NCBI GenBank assembly: GCA_027603945.1
Contig: JADIIU010000109.1
Coordinates: 1 to 42,385 of the forward strand
Source: Terramyces sp. JEL0728
Taxonomy: Eukaryota; Chytridiomycota; Chytridiomycetes; Rhizophydiales; Terramycetaceae
Reading direction: 5' to 3'
DNA: 42,385 nucleotides
Below are positions 18,345 through 27,575 of the stretch, one piece after another. A program made the position numbers and the translations under genes. The stretch's first letter is position 1. Each line of letters opens with the position of its first letter. A model generated the notes under the pieces. The model was not told where the DNA came from and did not search any database. It saw nothing but the letters and a program-made list of their open reading frames with translations.

Positions 18345-20477
18345 TTAAAGTTTTATTGTTTTCAGTTGATCGTGCAGTCCAGTGGCCATTTTTACATATT
18401 TTTTATCTTGAAGTAGATACAATTCATCGCTTATGGCATTTGGATTGCAGCCTTCCTCACGCAATACAGTTTTGATTTGCTTAAATGTCCCAGTGGAGTG
18501 GGAAGCACCAGCAATTCGAATAAAAACGGGGATCGCGTAGGATGGTAGCGCTAGAGAAAGATATTGGAACAAATCATCAATAAGAAAACCATCGGCTACA
18601 CATAAAGCTGCCATTCCTGCACGGCCATCATGTCCAGGTGCGTGGACTCCATATACGTTTGCTTCGGATATACCTGGAATACCGGTGAACGCTTTTGCTA
18701 CTTCAAGAGTGGATACATTTTCGCCCTTCCATCTAAAAGTATCTCCAATACGATCAACAAAGTAGATAAAATCATGTTTGTCGTATTTAACAAGGTCTCC
18801 ACTTTTAAAATATGCATCTCCGCTTCTAAAAACGTTTCGCAAAATCTTTCCTTCTGTTCTTTCAGGTTCCCCTTTGTAACCTTTAAAATCTGCTTGAGGA
18901 TCTCCCGGTTTAATTTGCCCGATAAACTCTCCTGTTTCTCCCGCCTTGCATTCCTGGCATAAGCCTTTTGCATTTCTAATTGCTTCTCCGGTTACAAGGT
19001 CCACCTTGACGACAATTCTTTTACTCATCAAGCTAAATTATACATAATATACCCTGTAAGTAACCCTAGACGACCTACTGCTCCTACTCCATAGTTGTTA
19101 TTTTCTTGAACGTTGAAAATCCCAATATTTCCTTCAGTTGCAGCGTATAGTTCAGCAATCTTTCCAATTCCAAATCTTTTCTTGAAATCCAGCCAAATGT
19201 CAGCCCCAAGTCCATTTCCTGCCATAAATTTCAATTTGTGATCTTTGTCTTTCGTACTAGCGGGGGTATTCATCAGATATCGACATAATTCACCAATATA
19301 TTGGGCACCAGTTACATTGTACCTCTTGCAATGCGACGTAAATTGCGAAGCAGAGAACTTTTTTGACAAGATAACTGTAGTACCGTAATTCACCATCGTT
19401 CCAATTCCAAGGATAGAAGCAGACGAATGATACATTGGAAGACAAATGTACATGCGATCTCTAGAACTTATTCCAATCATAGAAGCCAGCACTTTTCCTC
19501 CTACAAATAACCGAGTGTGTGAAATTACTGCTGCTTTGGGCATCCCCGTCGTACCAGATGTGTAGACATATATTGCTGGATCCGTTGGCTGTATGGTTTT
19601 TCGCAATTCACTTGGAGGTTCAACAGCGGTCCCTTTCGATAAATCCATTCTTTTAAAATTTTTAACTTGTCCTTCTCCAAAATAGAATACATCAAATTCA
19701 GAATAGTCGATTGTTTCCAAGTTCGGCAAGAGATACTCGTGGATGATGATTGTTTTTCCAGTTGAAATTTTCAAGACGTGTGCTAAAGAGTTACTTTTCA
19801 GATTCGTATTGATAAATGCACATTCCGCGCCAATCTTTAGAATGGCATACCAAGTTGCAAAGTATTCAGGTGAATTTTCCAGAATAATTGAAACAGTGTC
19901 ACCACATTTGATTCCACTTTGCAGCAAAATAGAGGCAATTCTATTGATTTCTCTCGGTAAATATAAACGTACCTTGATTCAGCTCGTTAAATGTCACTGA
20001 ACGTCCATCAATCATCACTATAGCTTCTTTGTTGGGATATTTCCTGACAGTGTTCAACCATTCATCCACTGTGAAACTTCCTAATGTACCGAATAATACC
20101 TGATACAGCCGAAATAATTTAACTTTAATAACTGACGATAACATTTTTGATATAAAGGAAAGTTCCGACGACAAATTGTAAGGATCTGGCTCGCCATTGT
20201 AATTCCACAATGTTGGAAGAGTAAAATATCCTGAAATTATCACAAGCAACTGTAAAGCCAAGATTGAGACCGCAGGAAATGGTACTACTACTTGTGCAAT
20301 CTCCAACCAGCTGAATATGAACAAAATCAAAAACAATAATATTTGGCCATTAAAAGTGCGATTGAATGCAGCACTCAATCGACAGTATCCAACAAATGCT
20401 AGGAGTGAAATGTGTTGCATGTCGCTGAGGTAATTCGCAAGCACTGCTATAATCAGGCATTTGTCTAAAATCTCCAT
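18345..20477 (-). CDS. FAT1: Very-long-chain acyl-CoA synthetase / fatty acid transport protein (Fat1/FATP family)
   Basis: Activates long and very long fatty acids to CoA esters using ATP. Two introns (19951-19972, 22 nt; 19033-19052, 20 nt) give 696 residues, a little longer than usual. The N-terminus (about 20-110) has several hydrophobic helices. The AMP-binding signature YTSGTTGMPKAAVISH lies near residue 300. The FATP/VLACS motif is present near residue 540: YFKSGDLVKYDKHDFIYFVD then RIGDTFRWKGENVSTLEVA. The C-terminus is TIKL; an IKL ending is also known from yeast Fat1 and is PTS1-like, so peroxisomal location is plausible. The first intron ends CCGAGAG, a weak acceptor; the frame and the family match (ELNQEINRIASILL) support it. 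Confidence 0.93.
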
Positions 20478-20818
20478 TTTGCGGAAATTCGCAAACTAAT
20501 TTGGAGTACTCGTAAAACAAACTTGTGAGATCGACAACCATTGCTAGCTTGAACCTTTTTGGTAGACATTAAACAAAGTTGATACGATTGAATAGTCTCG
20601 TCATGAAGATCGCAGAGTCTCAAATATTACCTAATTACCTGAAAGTTAAGCAGATCACACTGTTTGGCATATTTCAAACACACGTCCAAGATCTGCGAAA
20701 TCCTAGCTAGAATCTATTCGCTTCACAATCACTTGTATCTTCAGTAAACATATCTGTGCCATCTATGGTATATTTCTGCTTATAGGGGTGAAAAATGGCG
20801 GCCACATCACGTTAAAAG
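20478..20818. other. Divergent intergenic region FAT1 / HTH-like gene
   Basis: 341 bp between two outward ATGs. The plus strand holds a 36-codon open frame from the ATG at 20603 that resembles nothing I know, and a six-codon upstream frame (ATGGCG...TAA) at 20795 just before the next gene. TCACGTTA lies 9 bp before that gene's start. No RNA gene is seen. Confidence 0.5.
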
Positions 20819-21669
20819 ATGAATCGTCTCTTGCACATTCTTACAATGAATAACCAGATTTTGATAAATCAAAAGCCGGACACGGACAAAGCGGAGCTAC
20901 TAAGACAGGAATCTCTCATTGCTAGAAACGTGCTGAAGATTTGCAACACCAAGCTCTTTAACGATATTCCATTTGAAACAAAACAACAAGAATTCAAGAA
21001 TACGTGTAACGCAATACAAACTATTATTGTTCATAAGTTGTACCGATGCATGTCTGGCAGCTTGGAAGGTTATTTTAGAAAGAGGTGGAATGTATCTAGG
21101 GCAACAACTTACCGTTTCGTGGAATGTGCAGCGATTCTAAAGGTAAGCTCAAACTCATCCAGGAATTGTCCGATATGCCCATTATTCCTCACACGGAACG
21201 CATCTGCAGGCGACTGAAGGCTTGTGTCTGGTTTGATGGTGTGAAGCTGCGTGATTTATGGCAAAGGATACTAGATATTACCAATGGTGATGAATCGCAT
21301 CTGAATTACATCAACATCGAAGAGTACGCCGCAAATTGTCCCGCTGTTCATAGAAAGCCAAAGAGAAGGCGAGACAATGCTTCTGAAGACGAAATATTAC
21401 CAAGAAAATCCAGAAAATTCAATACTGTTGCTCCTCCAAGAGATCTCAATGATGATATCGTGGAACGCACGTACAATCAATATGTATCCTCCTTTGAAAA
21501 TATACTTTCAAGTGGGTATCAACTGCAAAGCAAGATTAAAGACAAGTGGGTTGAAGCGGAACGATGGGGAGTAATGGCCAAAGATACAAAACAAGTCCAC
21601 GAATTCCGTCTCAGCTCCCTAGATCTACTACTGCGCGCTGCTGAATTGGCGTATTCAAACATCTTGTAA
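20819..21669 (+). CDS. Protein with bacterial-type HTH-like domain, unknown function
   Basis: 276 residues after removing one 20-nt intron (21143-21162). Residues about 80-160 read YFRKRWNVSRATTYRFVECA, then AILKELSDMPIIPHTERICR and LRDLWQRILD. This arrangement (an RW-x-SRA-x-AYR helix pair, a P-x-E-R-x-R-x-L turn and a W-x-x-VL helix) recalls a putative DNA-binding domain seen in many bacterial, especially cyanobacterial, proteins and sporadically in eukaryotes; that comparison is from memory and needs a search. A basic patch (KPKRRRDN) near residue 185 may be a nuclear signal. The C-terminus is helical. Its stop codon is only 2 bp from the stop of the convergent methyltransferase gene. The first ATG is used; a second in-frame ATG lies at 20846. 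Confidence 0.75.
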
Positions 21670-21671
21670 CT

Positions 21672-22709
21672 TTATAAATTGTTTTTATTTTTCAACTGTA
21701 TTCTACTCTTGAACAAGTAGTGAACAATCAGCCAGTCGTTGCCCCCATTCGAACCAAAGATTTCTGCTACCATTATTGCAAAAAACCGCCATCTCTTAAA
21801 CCACACATAGGCGTCTTCTTTATAAACGTCATTAAAAATCTCAAGTATCGAGTCTTGATTATTATCCATGTTTCCAACCCAGCTATTGGCTGTACGAGAA
21901 TAATGTGTCCCAGGGAATGTATACCTCGATTCCACAACCAAATCTTTTTGAAACCACAAAAACAAATCCTCTGAAGGTAGCGTTCCTCCTCTGCAAAAGA
22001 ATTTAAACATCCACGAGTCTTGCTCTGGCGCAACCAGTTCAATTGGGGTATGTTTGTGGCAAAATACTTGAGTGTACAAACGACCTTCTGGTTTCAACCA
22101 TCCCGAAAGCTTTTCAAATAGCAATTCATAGTTCTTCATGTATTCTAGTACTTCTACCGCATAAATCATATCAAACTTTGTTTCTGACTTGAAAGTACTA
22201 ATATCTGCAGCAAAAACGTTGATTTTGTAAGATAAATTGGCAGCTTTTGACCTAATGAATGCGATTTGAGAAGCGGAATGTGTTAGCGCAGTGATTTTAC
22301 AATTGGGATAATACTTGGCAATATAAAATACCAGCGCTCCCCAACCACATCCAATGTCTATTACATCCATTCCGTCTTTTAGTCCGCTATTTTTACAATA
22401 AATCTCCATCATCAGCAATTCCGATTTTTCCAATGTAGAATCAGGTTCAAAGTAATTGGCTGAATACTTTAAATTCGGTCCTAAAAAGTTTTGAAAGAAT
22501 GTAGTTGGGAAATCGTAAGGCGCATTGGCTTCATCGGTATCTACAGCAATATTTTGTGCTCTTAAATTTTGGATGAATTCTGTTTTTTGTTGAGCGATTT
22601 GAGCTGGTGATGCATTTTGGCTGCTAAAGAACAGTACGATTCTAAAAATGAGCCTAATTATGATATCGGGGATGTATTTGGATTCAATTAATTGCTCAGC
22701 AATTGCCAT
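21672..22709 (-). CDS. SAM-dependent methyltransferase, cyclopropane-fatty-acid synthase / coclaurine N-methyltransferase-like
   Basis: 345 residues without introns. Residues about 18-28 (IPDIIIRLIFR) and NLKYSANYF match the N-terminal region of coclaurine N-methyltransferase-like enzymes. The SAM-binding motif DVIDIGCGWGALVFYIAKYY lies near residue 115-134, followed by ADISTF and YAVEVLEYMKNYELLFEKLS. The C-terminal half keeps FCRGGTLPSEDLFLWFQKDL, GTHYSRTANSWVGNMDNN and the FKRWRFFAIMVAEIFGSNGG block typical of this branch. The family is widespread in eukaryotes; outside plants the substrate is mostly unknown (amine or lipid). I choose the ATG at 22709 because the family begins there; an upstream in-frame ATG at 22751 would add 14 residues. 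It is divergent from the Ecl1-like gene (188 bp). Confidence 0.85.
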   Translation of the reverse strand: MAIAEQLIESKYIPDIIIRLIFRIVLFFSSQNASPAQIAQQKTEFIQNLRAQNIAVDTDEANAPYDFPTTFFQNFLGPNLKYSANYFEPDSTLEKSELLMMEIYCKNSGLKDGMDVIDIGCGWGALVFYIAKYYPNCKITALTHSASQIAFIRSKAANLSYKINVFAADISTFKSETKFDMIYAVEVLEYMKNYELLFEKLSGWLKPEGRLYTQVFCHKHTPIELVAPEQDSWMFKFFCRGGTLPSEDLFLWFQKDLVVESRYTFPGTHYSRTANSWVGNMDNNQDSILEIFNDVYKEDAYVWFKRWRFFAIMVAEIFGSNGGNDWLIVHYLFKSRIQLKNKNNL

Positions 22710-22897
22710 TTTTTGAAAGGAAAGTTGAAAATTACGTTTTTCACAAGGCATAATAATCTGATCAAATAATGGCAGGAAAGTGTTGATAGCTGGTATGCGA
22801 TTTCGTCAGGTCTGAATTGATAGGGTTGATAAAGAGCCGGCCGCGCGGAATGATAAGCAAACACAGATATAAATTTCATGTCGCAATAAATAGTTGC

Positions 22898-23173
22898 ATG
22901 AATTATAACTGGTGTATAACTTGCGATAAAGCTACTTTTCCCGACACCACTTACTGCTCCACCCTATGTCAACAAATAGACCATAGTGGAAGCAGCTTGT
23001 CACAGAACCATGTAAATACAATATCTGTTACTGAGCTTGGGACGACCAATCCTTATGATCACGAATTACTGTCGTCGTCCTTCCCGTCGGTTGCCAGTTC
23101 AAGCTTTGGAGGATCCCCGATTGCATTTTATCCGATATTAGCAAGGAGGAAAACAAAACAGAATAAAGTATAG
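22898..23173 (+). CDS. Ecl1-type small zinc-binding protein
   Basis: 91 residues. The N-terminus MNYNWCITCDKATFPDTTYC followed by STLCQQID has the C-x2-C-x9-C-x3-C spacing of the fungal Ecl1 family, small nuclear proteins that extend chronological lifespan in fission yeast and respond to nutrient limitation. The rest is serine-rich and disordered, with a basic end (ARRKTKQNKV) that may be a nuclear signal. I choose the ATG directly before the zinc motif, as is usual in the family; an in-frame ATG at 22850 would add 16 residues. The 3' end is 26 bp from the stop of the convergent transporter gene. Confidence 0.65.
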   Translation: MNYNWCITCDKATFPDTTYCSTLCQQIDHSGSSLSQNHVNTISVTELGTTNPYDHELLSSSFPSVASSSFGGSPIAFYPILARRKTKQNKV

Positions 23174-23199
23174 ATTTGTATTATTGAATATGTACTTTT

Positions 23200-25448
23200 T
23201 TAATTAGAAGAAGGGTTTGCCAATTGGTAAATATTGACTCCAATAGTCATTACTGTAATTACAAAAGTAATAACAAGGACTATTCTAGCAACATTGTCGC
23301 CTTTAAACGGAAGCCAAGAAGGCACTGTCCTAAATGCCGGTGTTCTGAATTTGGGATGCATAGGAAGCGTGCCGATTCTTGTTAAATCTTTTGGGATATT
23401 ACGCTGCAGTGTGGCGAGATATACTTCATTTTTAGAATGTCTGTGGTCATCCAAGTCATTTAGCGGAATTCTAACCGTAGTATCAGGAATTTCCAATATA
23501 TCATTTGGAGAAAGGTGAGCTCGAGATGATGTTTCAGTAGCTTCTGCAGGAGCTTCGCTCCTTTTCCGTCCAAATGTAAATAATCCAGACATATTGCCCA
23601 TTCTAGACTTGGTGCCCATTGTCCCCATATTTTCTGTTTGTTTCCTTGCAATGATATCCTCCATGTCAGGATCCGGCACATCTTCATTTCCCCAAATTTC
23701 AGTAGAATCTAGAGTCTTGGAGCTTTCTTCTGGTAGAAGGTGCTGTTTCGAAGCTTCCGAGATAATTTCCCTTTGTTGGGAGGGCAGTAGTTCCAACGAA
23801 TATACAGATGTATTTGAATGATTATTTCCAGTTTTGTACATCCCAGAACTTTGCGGTGGCCGTAATCCTTCGTCCGGAATGCCCTGCACTGTGGCAGCTT
23901 CTGTAACTTTCAGTGTGGGGGCTTGCTTGCCCAAGTTGTCTAAATACCTTGAAACTTTGGATGAAGCCCGATGGATTGCACGCAACAGTTCCTTTTGGTG
24001 GTCAGTCAATGTTCTTTCAGCATTATAAGTTTTTCGAAAATCGACGCATTTGAAATAAATCAGCATGGGAAGGATAAAATTCGAGGTAGCAACAAATAAA
24101 GCAGAGGTAATTACTTGAAATAGTTGCAAATTGTCACCAGTAAGAAACGGAATTGACACAATCCAAGGTGTAAGGAAAGAGGCAATGCTAGCAATCTTTT
24201 CGCTCACAACTTTGTTTTGAACCAAATTTTCTCTGGATATAATCAACGAGACGGGGATTGATGGAATAAGCATCACGAATCCAAATGCATACACCGTGAT
24301 GGCAGTTAGCACTACAGGCTTGCCAGCACTTAGCAGATGGATCAGAATACTATCATTTCCAAGGTCTGGAAAACTAGCAGCCACTGCAATTAATTTAAAA
24401 TTACATATTACACCAGTTACAACATAAACTGCAGTTATTATAGACATGGATGTCCATACACAATGCTGAACGTTTACTTCTTTTTGCTATCGTTAAACCT
24501 CGACTACCTTAATGTTAATCCATGAAGGAATAATCGTTGTTGTTGCCAGATTCAACATTGCCGTGCCAAGCACATTGCCGTACGAAGCAACACTCGTGCT
24601 TGATATTGGAGGCATAATATACTTCATATGGAGCCCTTCTATCAACCCAGCTGAATTCCATTGCAAAATCATGAAAACCGAAAAAATAAATGATCCTAGT
24701 ATCAAGCAAAAGTACCATATTGAACCCAAATGTTATCATCCAAATTTACTAATCCAAGGGGCACTGTTAGAAAGAATACAACGACAAATCCAAGCGTAAA
24801 CAAAACAAATTCGTTTCCGAATGGCGACGGTAAATAATTTCCAGAGATATCAGTGTGAGTGGCAGTACATACCCATCCCTGTGTGAAAGACAGTCCACAA
24901 GATTTCCCAAATATCGTAACAAACAAATGATCTATTGCCTGCCGTAAAACAAAACGTACTTGTGCAGATAAAACTATCCCCTGGATCGCATTTGACTGCA
25001 ACGCGCCAAACAGCAGTCCCTGGCCTAACAGATGCTTCCATGGTTCAAAATAAAAGTTGATTAGTGTTCCATACTCTACATCTCCTTGAAAATGTTTGTT
25101 TCCCGGTATGGCCTGCATAGCTTCCTAAAGTTAAATTCAAATTACCTAAACTTAACCCGTATGTACGATAATAAACAAATTTGAGTATCCAGAAATAAAA
25201 ATCAATACAAAGTAACAGATTGCACAGTAAATTACTCCTGGCGATTGGAAATTTCCCGGAGTGAATGGAATACCTGGTCCTGATGCGCTGTTGAATAAGA
25301 GAGAAACCGCACCCCAAAATCCCAGTTTCTTTGATGTGATTAGCTTTTTATATGTTCCGACTCTTCTTGTATTGAGTGCATCCATATCACTCGAATTGTG
25401 GCAAAGATTTTTTCCACCCTCATTCGATATTATGCCTGAACTTTTCAT
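23200..25448 (-). CDS. Amino acid/auxin permease-type transporter
   Basis: A probable secondary transporter of the AAAP superfamily, with 721 residues after removing introns at 25125-25166 (42 nt), 24696-24715 (20 nt) and 24487-24507 (21 nt). Helix 1 carries GFWGAVSLLFNSASGPGIPF, the unwound G-x-G-I-P motif of the fold, and FIIEAMQAIPGN follows in helix 2 across the first intron. About ten to eleven hydrophobic helices can be counted. Between the last two lies a polar loop of roughly 190 residues (about 480-690) rich in Ser, Glu and Arg, probably cytosolic and regulatory. Substrate is not predictable. The first ATG is used; MDALNTRRV at 25385 is an alternative. It is divergent from the first receptor-like gene. 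Confidence 0.85.
25125..25166 (-). other. 42-nt intron that looks like two abutting introns (21 + 21 nt)
   Basis: Inside the transporter gene. The upstream half (25146-25166) begins GTACAT and ends TTAAGTTTAG. The downstream half (25125-25145) begins GTAATTTG and ends TTAACTTTAG. Stop codons follow if only one half is removed. Removing both joins YSNLFII to EAMQAIPGN, as in the family. The centre TTAG/GTAATTT is the same as in the SEC21 double intron. Confidence 0.7.
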
Positions 25449-25655
25449 TCTGGATATTGATTGATAACTGATATGTAGCTGCTGTTATTCGATGCGTTGG
25501 TGTTCACACTACTGCAGCAGAAGCAGTTTCAATGGGCTGTGAGCAAATGCCGCGAAATACTTATAAATACATCATGCAGAAAGAAATATTCAATCATACT
25601 ACAAAGTTGTCGAATGGCAGGGTTATGGGGTCACAGTGAAAAATTACGGCTGCAA

Positions 25656-25661
25656 ACGTCA
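25656..25661 (+). promoter_or_regulatory. ACGTCA element, receptor-like gene 1
   Basis: ACGTCA ends 13 nt before the ATG of copy 1. It has the same orientation and nearly the same spacing as in the other copies. Confidence 0.5.
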
Positions 25662-25674
25662 TACATCTGAAATT

Positions 25675-27183
25675 ATGATAATCCTATTGCTCCAGCCAGT
25701 ATTCGCTGGATATATAATAGAAACCCTTTGGAATAATCTTGATTGCAATACAGCACCGTACGCCGTTGCGATAATCAACGACACGACGACAACGACAATT
25801 ACTGAAATTGCAGATACATCGTCTCCAGTTCCTTATTGCGGCATGGCATACTCTGATGTTTATTCAGGATGTTGCTACCAGGTATTCAATTATATACAGC
25901 CTCCTTATTACTCCTTTGAAAGGCATTATATCCAGACGATTGACTTTACAGAATTCGCAAAGAGTGCCAATGGATACGAATACTGCCAGTTAAAGAGCGT
26001 TGATGGAGGTCTGATGTTTGGATACGAAGAGTATGACTATTTGGATAATAATCAATGCTTGGATAGTTATTTCAAATGTAATGGGAATATATTTTCAATA
26101 TACTCGGATTTGGGCTGCACAGGAACTGTTCAGGAAATGCATTTGAATAGCAATGATATCTATCAATCTCCGTTATACGGCAATATGACTTTTGGCAAAA
26201 TCAAGGCTACAAATGGAACCATTGCAATAGTATGGATGACATCTGATCAATTAGAAGCTCCGCCAGAACATTATACAGGATTTCTAAGCATTGAAATATT
26301 TGGATTGATTTGCGGCAGCATCTCTTTTTTGGGTTTCGTAGTTACATGTGTGTATTATGTAATCAAATTCCTTCGCGCGCCAAACTTAATTAATATGTGG
26401 TTGTGGTTGACACAGTTAATGTGGATCTTACGGTGCATCACTACGGTATTGTATGTTTACTATCTCCCGCCAACCGAGTTACTGAACGAAATCCAAGCCA
26501 GCATATGGTGCTTTTCGTGCATATGCACGTACATGTCATCCATGGTTAGCTCAAATATTATTATCCGATTATTCAACTGGCAACATCAGTGGAAAGCGTA
26601 CGCATTGTACTGTACAATCTCCACCGCCTCGCTGTTACTAGCAGGACCAACATATCTTTATTTTCTCTATTATAAAACTCAAGACATTGAATGGCTTCAA
26701 TATTTGTATTACTACGCCGTAAACAACATGTACACTGCGTTTGAAACTTTCATGTTGGTTTACGATGTACTCCCGCCAATTATATTCCTGTATAGGATGA
26801 GTAAAATCAACTTGAAGAAATTAAAAGACGATCAACTGACTCAATTTATCAAATGGAAGAGGATTTTGTGGTTTATCATGGCGCTAGAGGGAACAAACAT
26901 GTCGACCTATGTGTACATGTTCTGGCTCCAATATTATTCGTTACAGCTAGGCGGAGACGCTCAATTTGAAATGATTTGGGTAATCCAACTTATGAATTTT
27001 TGGATCCACAACGGGGTGTTGGTTCTGATTTTTGAATGTTTGAAAGAAATGATGAAATTAACATTGAGACAATCCAAAGACAGACAACAGCAACCAGATA
27101 AGCAAGTCCAGACTGCACATGTGGCCAGTAGCAACATGAAAGATACGGTTGTGGACCTTGTCAGCACCAAAAAATCCAATTAA
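25675..27183 (+). CDS. Receptor-like 7TM protein, copy 1 of the array
   Basis: 502 residues, intronless. The ATG at 25675 starts a signal peptide (MIILLLQPVFAG). The ectodomain (about 12-200) has eight cysteines at about 24, 55, 66, 67, 104, 128, 135 and 148, with YSGCC and SFERH motifs and several N-glycosylation sites. Seven membrane helices follow at roughly 205-232, 241-263, 285-309, 318-343, 362-385, 402-430 and 441-463, with signatures TQLMWILRCITTVLYVYY in helix 2, DVLPP in helix 5 and FECLKEMM at the end of helix 7. The tail of about 40 residues is polar. The N-out, seven-helix layout is that of a GPCR, but no known class signature is present; enzyme or channel functions are not excluded. 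Confidence 0.85.
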   Translation: MIILLLQPVFAGYIIETLWNNLDCNTAPYAVAIINDTTTTTITEIADTSSPVPYCGMAYSDVYSGCCYQVFNYIQPPYYSFERHYIQTIDFTEFAKSANGYEYCQLKSVDGGLMFGYEEYDYLDNNQCLDSYFKCNGNIFSIYSDLGCTGTVQEMHLNSNDIYQSPLYGNMTFGKIKATNGTIAIVWMTSDQLEAPPEHYTGFLSIEIFGLICGSISFLGFVVTCVYYVIKFLRAPNLINMWLWLTQLMWILRCITTVLYVYYLPPTELLNEIQASIWCFSCICTYMSSMVSSNIIIRLFNWQHQWKAYALYCTISTASLLLAGPTYLYFLYYKTQDIEWLQYLYYYAVNNMYTAFETFMLVYDVLPPIIFLYRMSKINLKKLKDDQLTQFIKWKRILWFIMALEGTNMSTYVYMFWLQYYSLQLGGDAQFEMIWVIQLMNFWIHNGVLVLIFECLKEMMKLTLRQSKDRQQQPDKQVQTAHVASSNMKDTVVDLVSTKKSN

Positions 27184-27257
27184 TATTTCTAAATAAAATT
27201 CGATTCTTGCACTTTGGTAGGAGCACTTTTATTTAAGCGGGATCAGTCTGCAAGTCC

Positions 27258-27263
27258 ACGTCA
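27258..27263 (+). promoter_or_regulatory. ACGTCA element, receptor-like pseudogene
   Basis: ACGTCA ends 5 nt before the relic ATG of the decayed copy, so promoter and start codon have outlasted the coding sequence. Confidence 0.45.
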
Positions 27264-27268
27264 TTTTT

Positions 27269-27415
27269 ATGCTTTTGTTGATAGGATTGGCAAACGCAAG
27301 TTAATCCTTATGGCCGGCTCTTGATTGTCAAAGCTCGCCAGCGGTTATTGCAGTGGTGAATGATACCTTTACGACGAGTTTGATCTTGCCGATTATCTAC
27401 ACCAATTCGTGCTGA
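27269..27415 (+). pseudogene. Decayed sixth copy of the receptor-like family (N-terminal relic)
   Basis: From the ATG at 27269 the frame reads MLLLIGLANAS, a signal peptide like that of copy 2, then a TAA stop, then on in the same frame SLWPALDCQSSPAVIAVVND and TFTTSLILP. This aligns with the first ectodomain segment of copies 1 and 2, such as TLWNNLDC and the following NDT motif. After a further stop near 27413 no similarity is visible. About 150 bp of the original 1.5 kb is left within a 392-bp gap between copies 1 and 2. Confidence 0.8.
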
Positions 27416-27559
27416 AATGGCAGGAAACTGAATACGCAGATGGTTTAATAAAACCCCCGGATGGTAATAAATAACACAAACTTTTACCGGTTTACTGCTA
27501 ATTTTCAAAGTTGGTGTTTCTTTCTCGAGCCTGTTATTTTTAGTTCTATAACAGAAATC

Positions 27560-27565
27560 ACGTCA
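27560..27565 (+). promoter_or_regulatory. ACGTCA element, receptor-like gene 2
   Basis: ACGTCA, within TCACGTCATT, ends 10 nt before the ATG of copy 2. Confidence 0.5.
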
Positions 27566-27575
27566 TTCAATCTTG

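Noticed and set aside
25636..25674. Extension of receptor copy 1 upstream of the ATG at 25675
   Set aside because: It would start with GTG and bury the signal peptide; the ATG at 25675 fits the ACGTCA spacing of the other copies.
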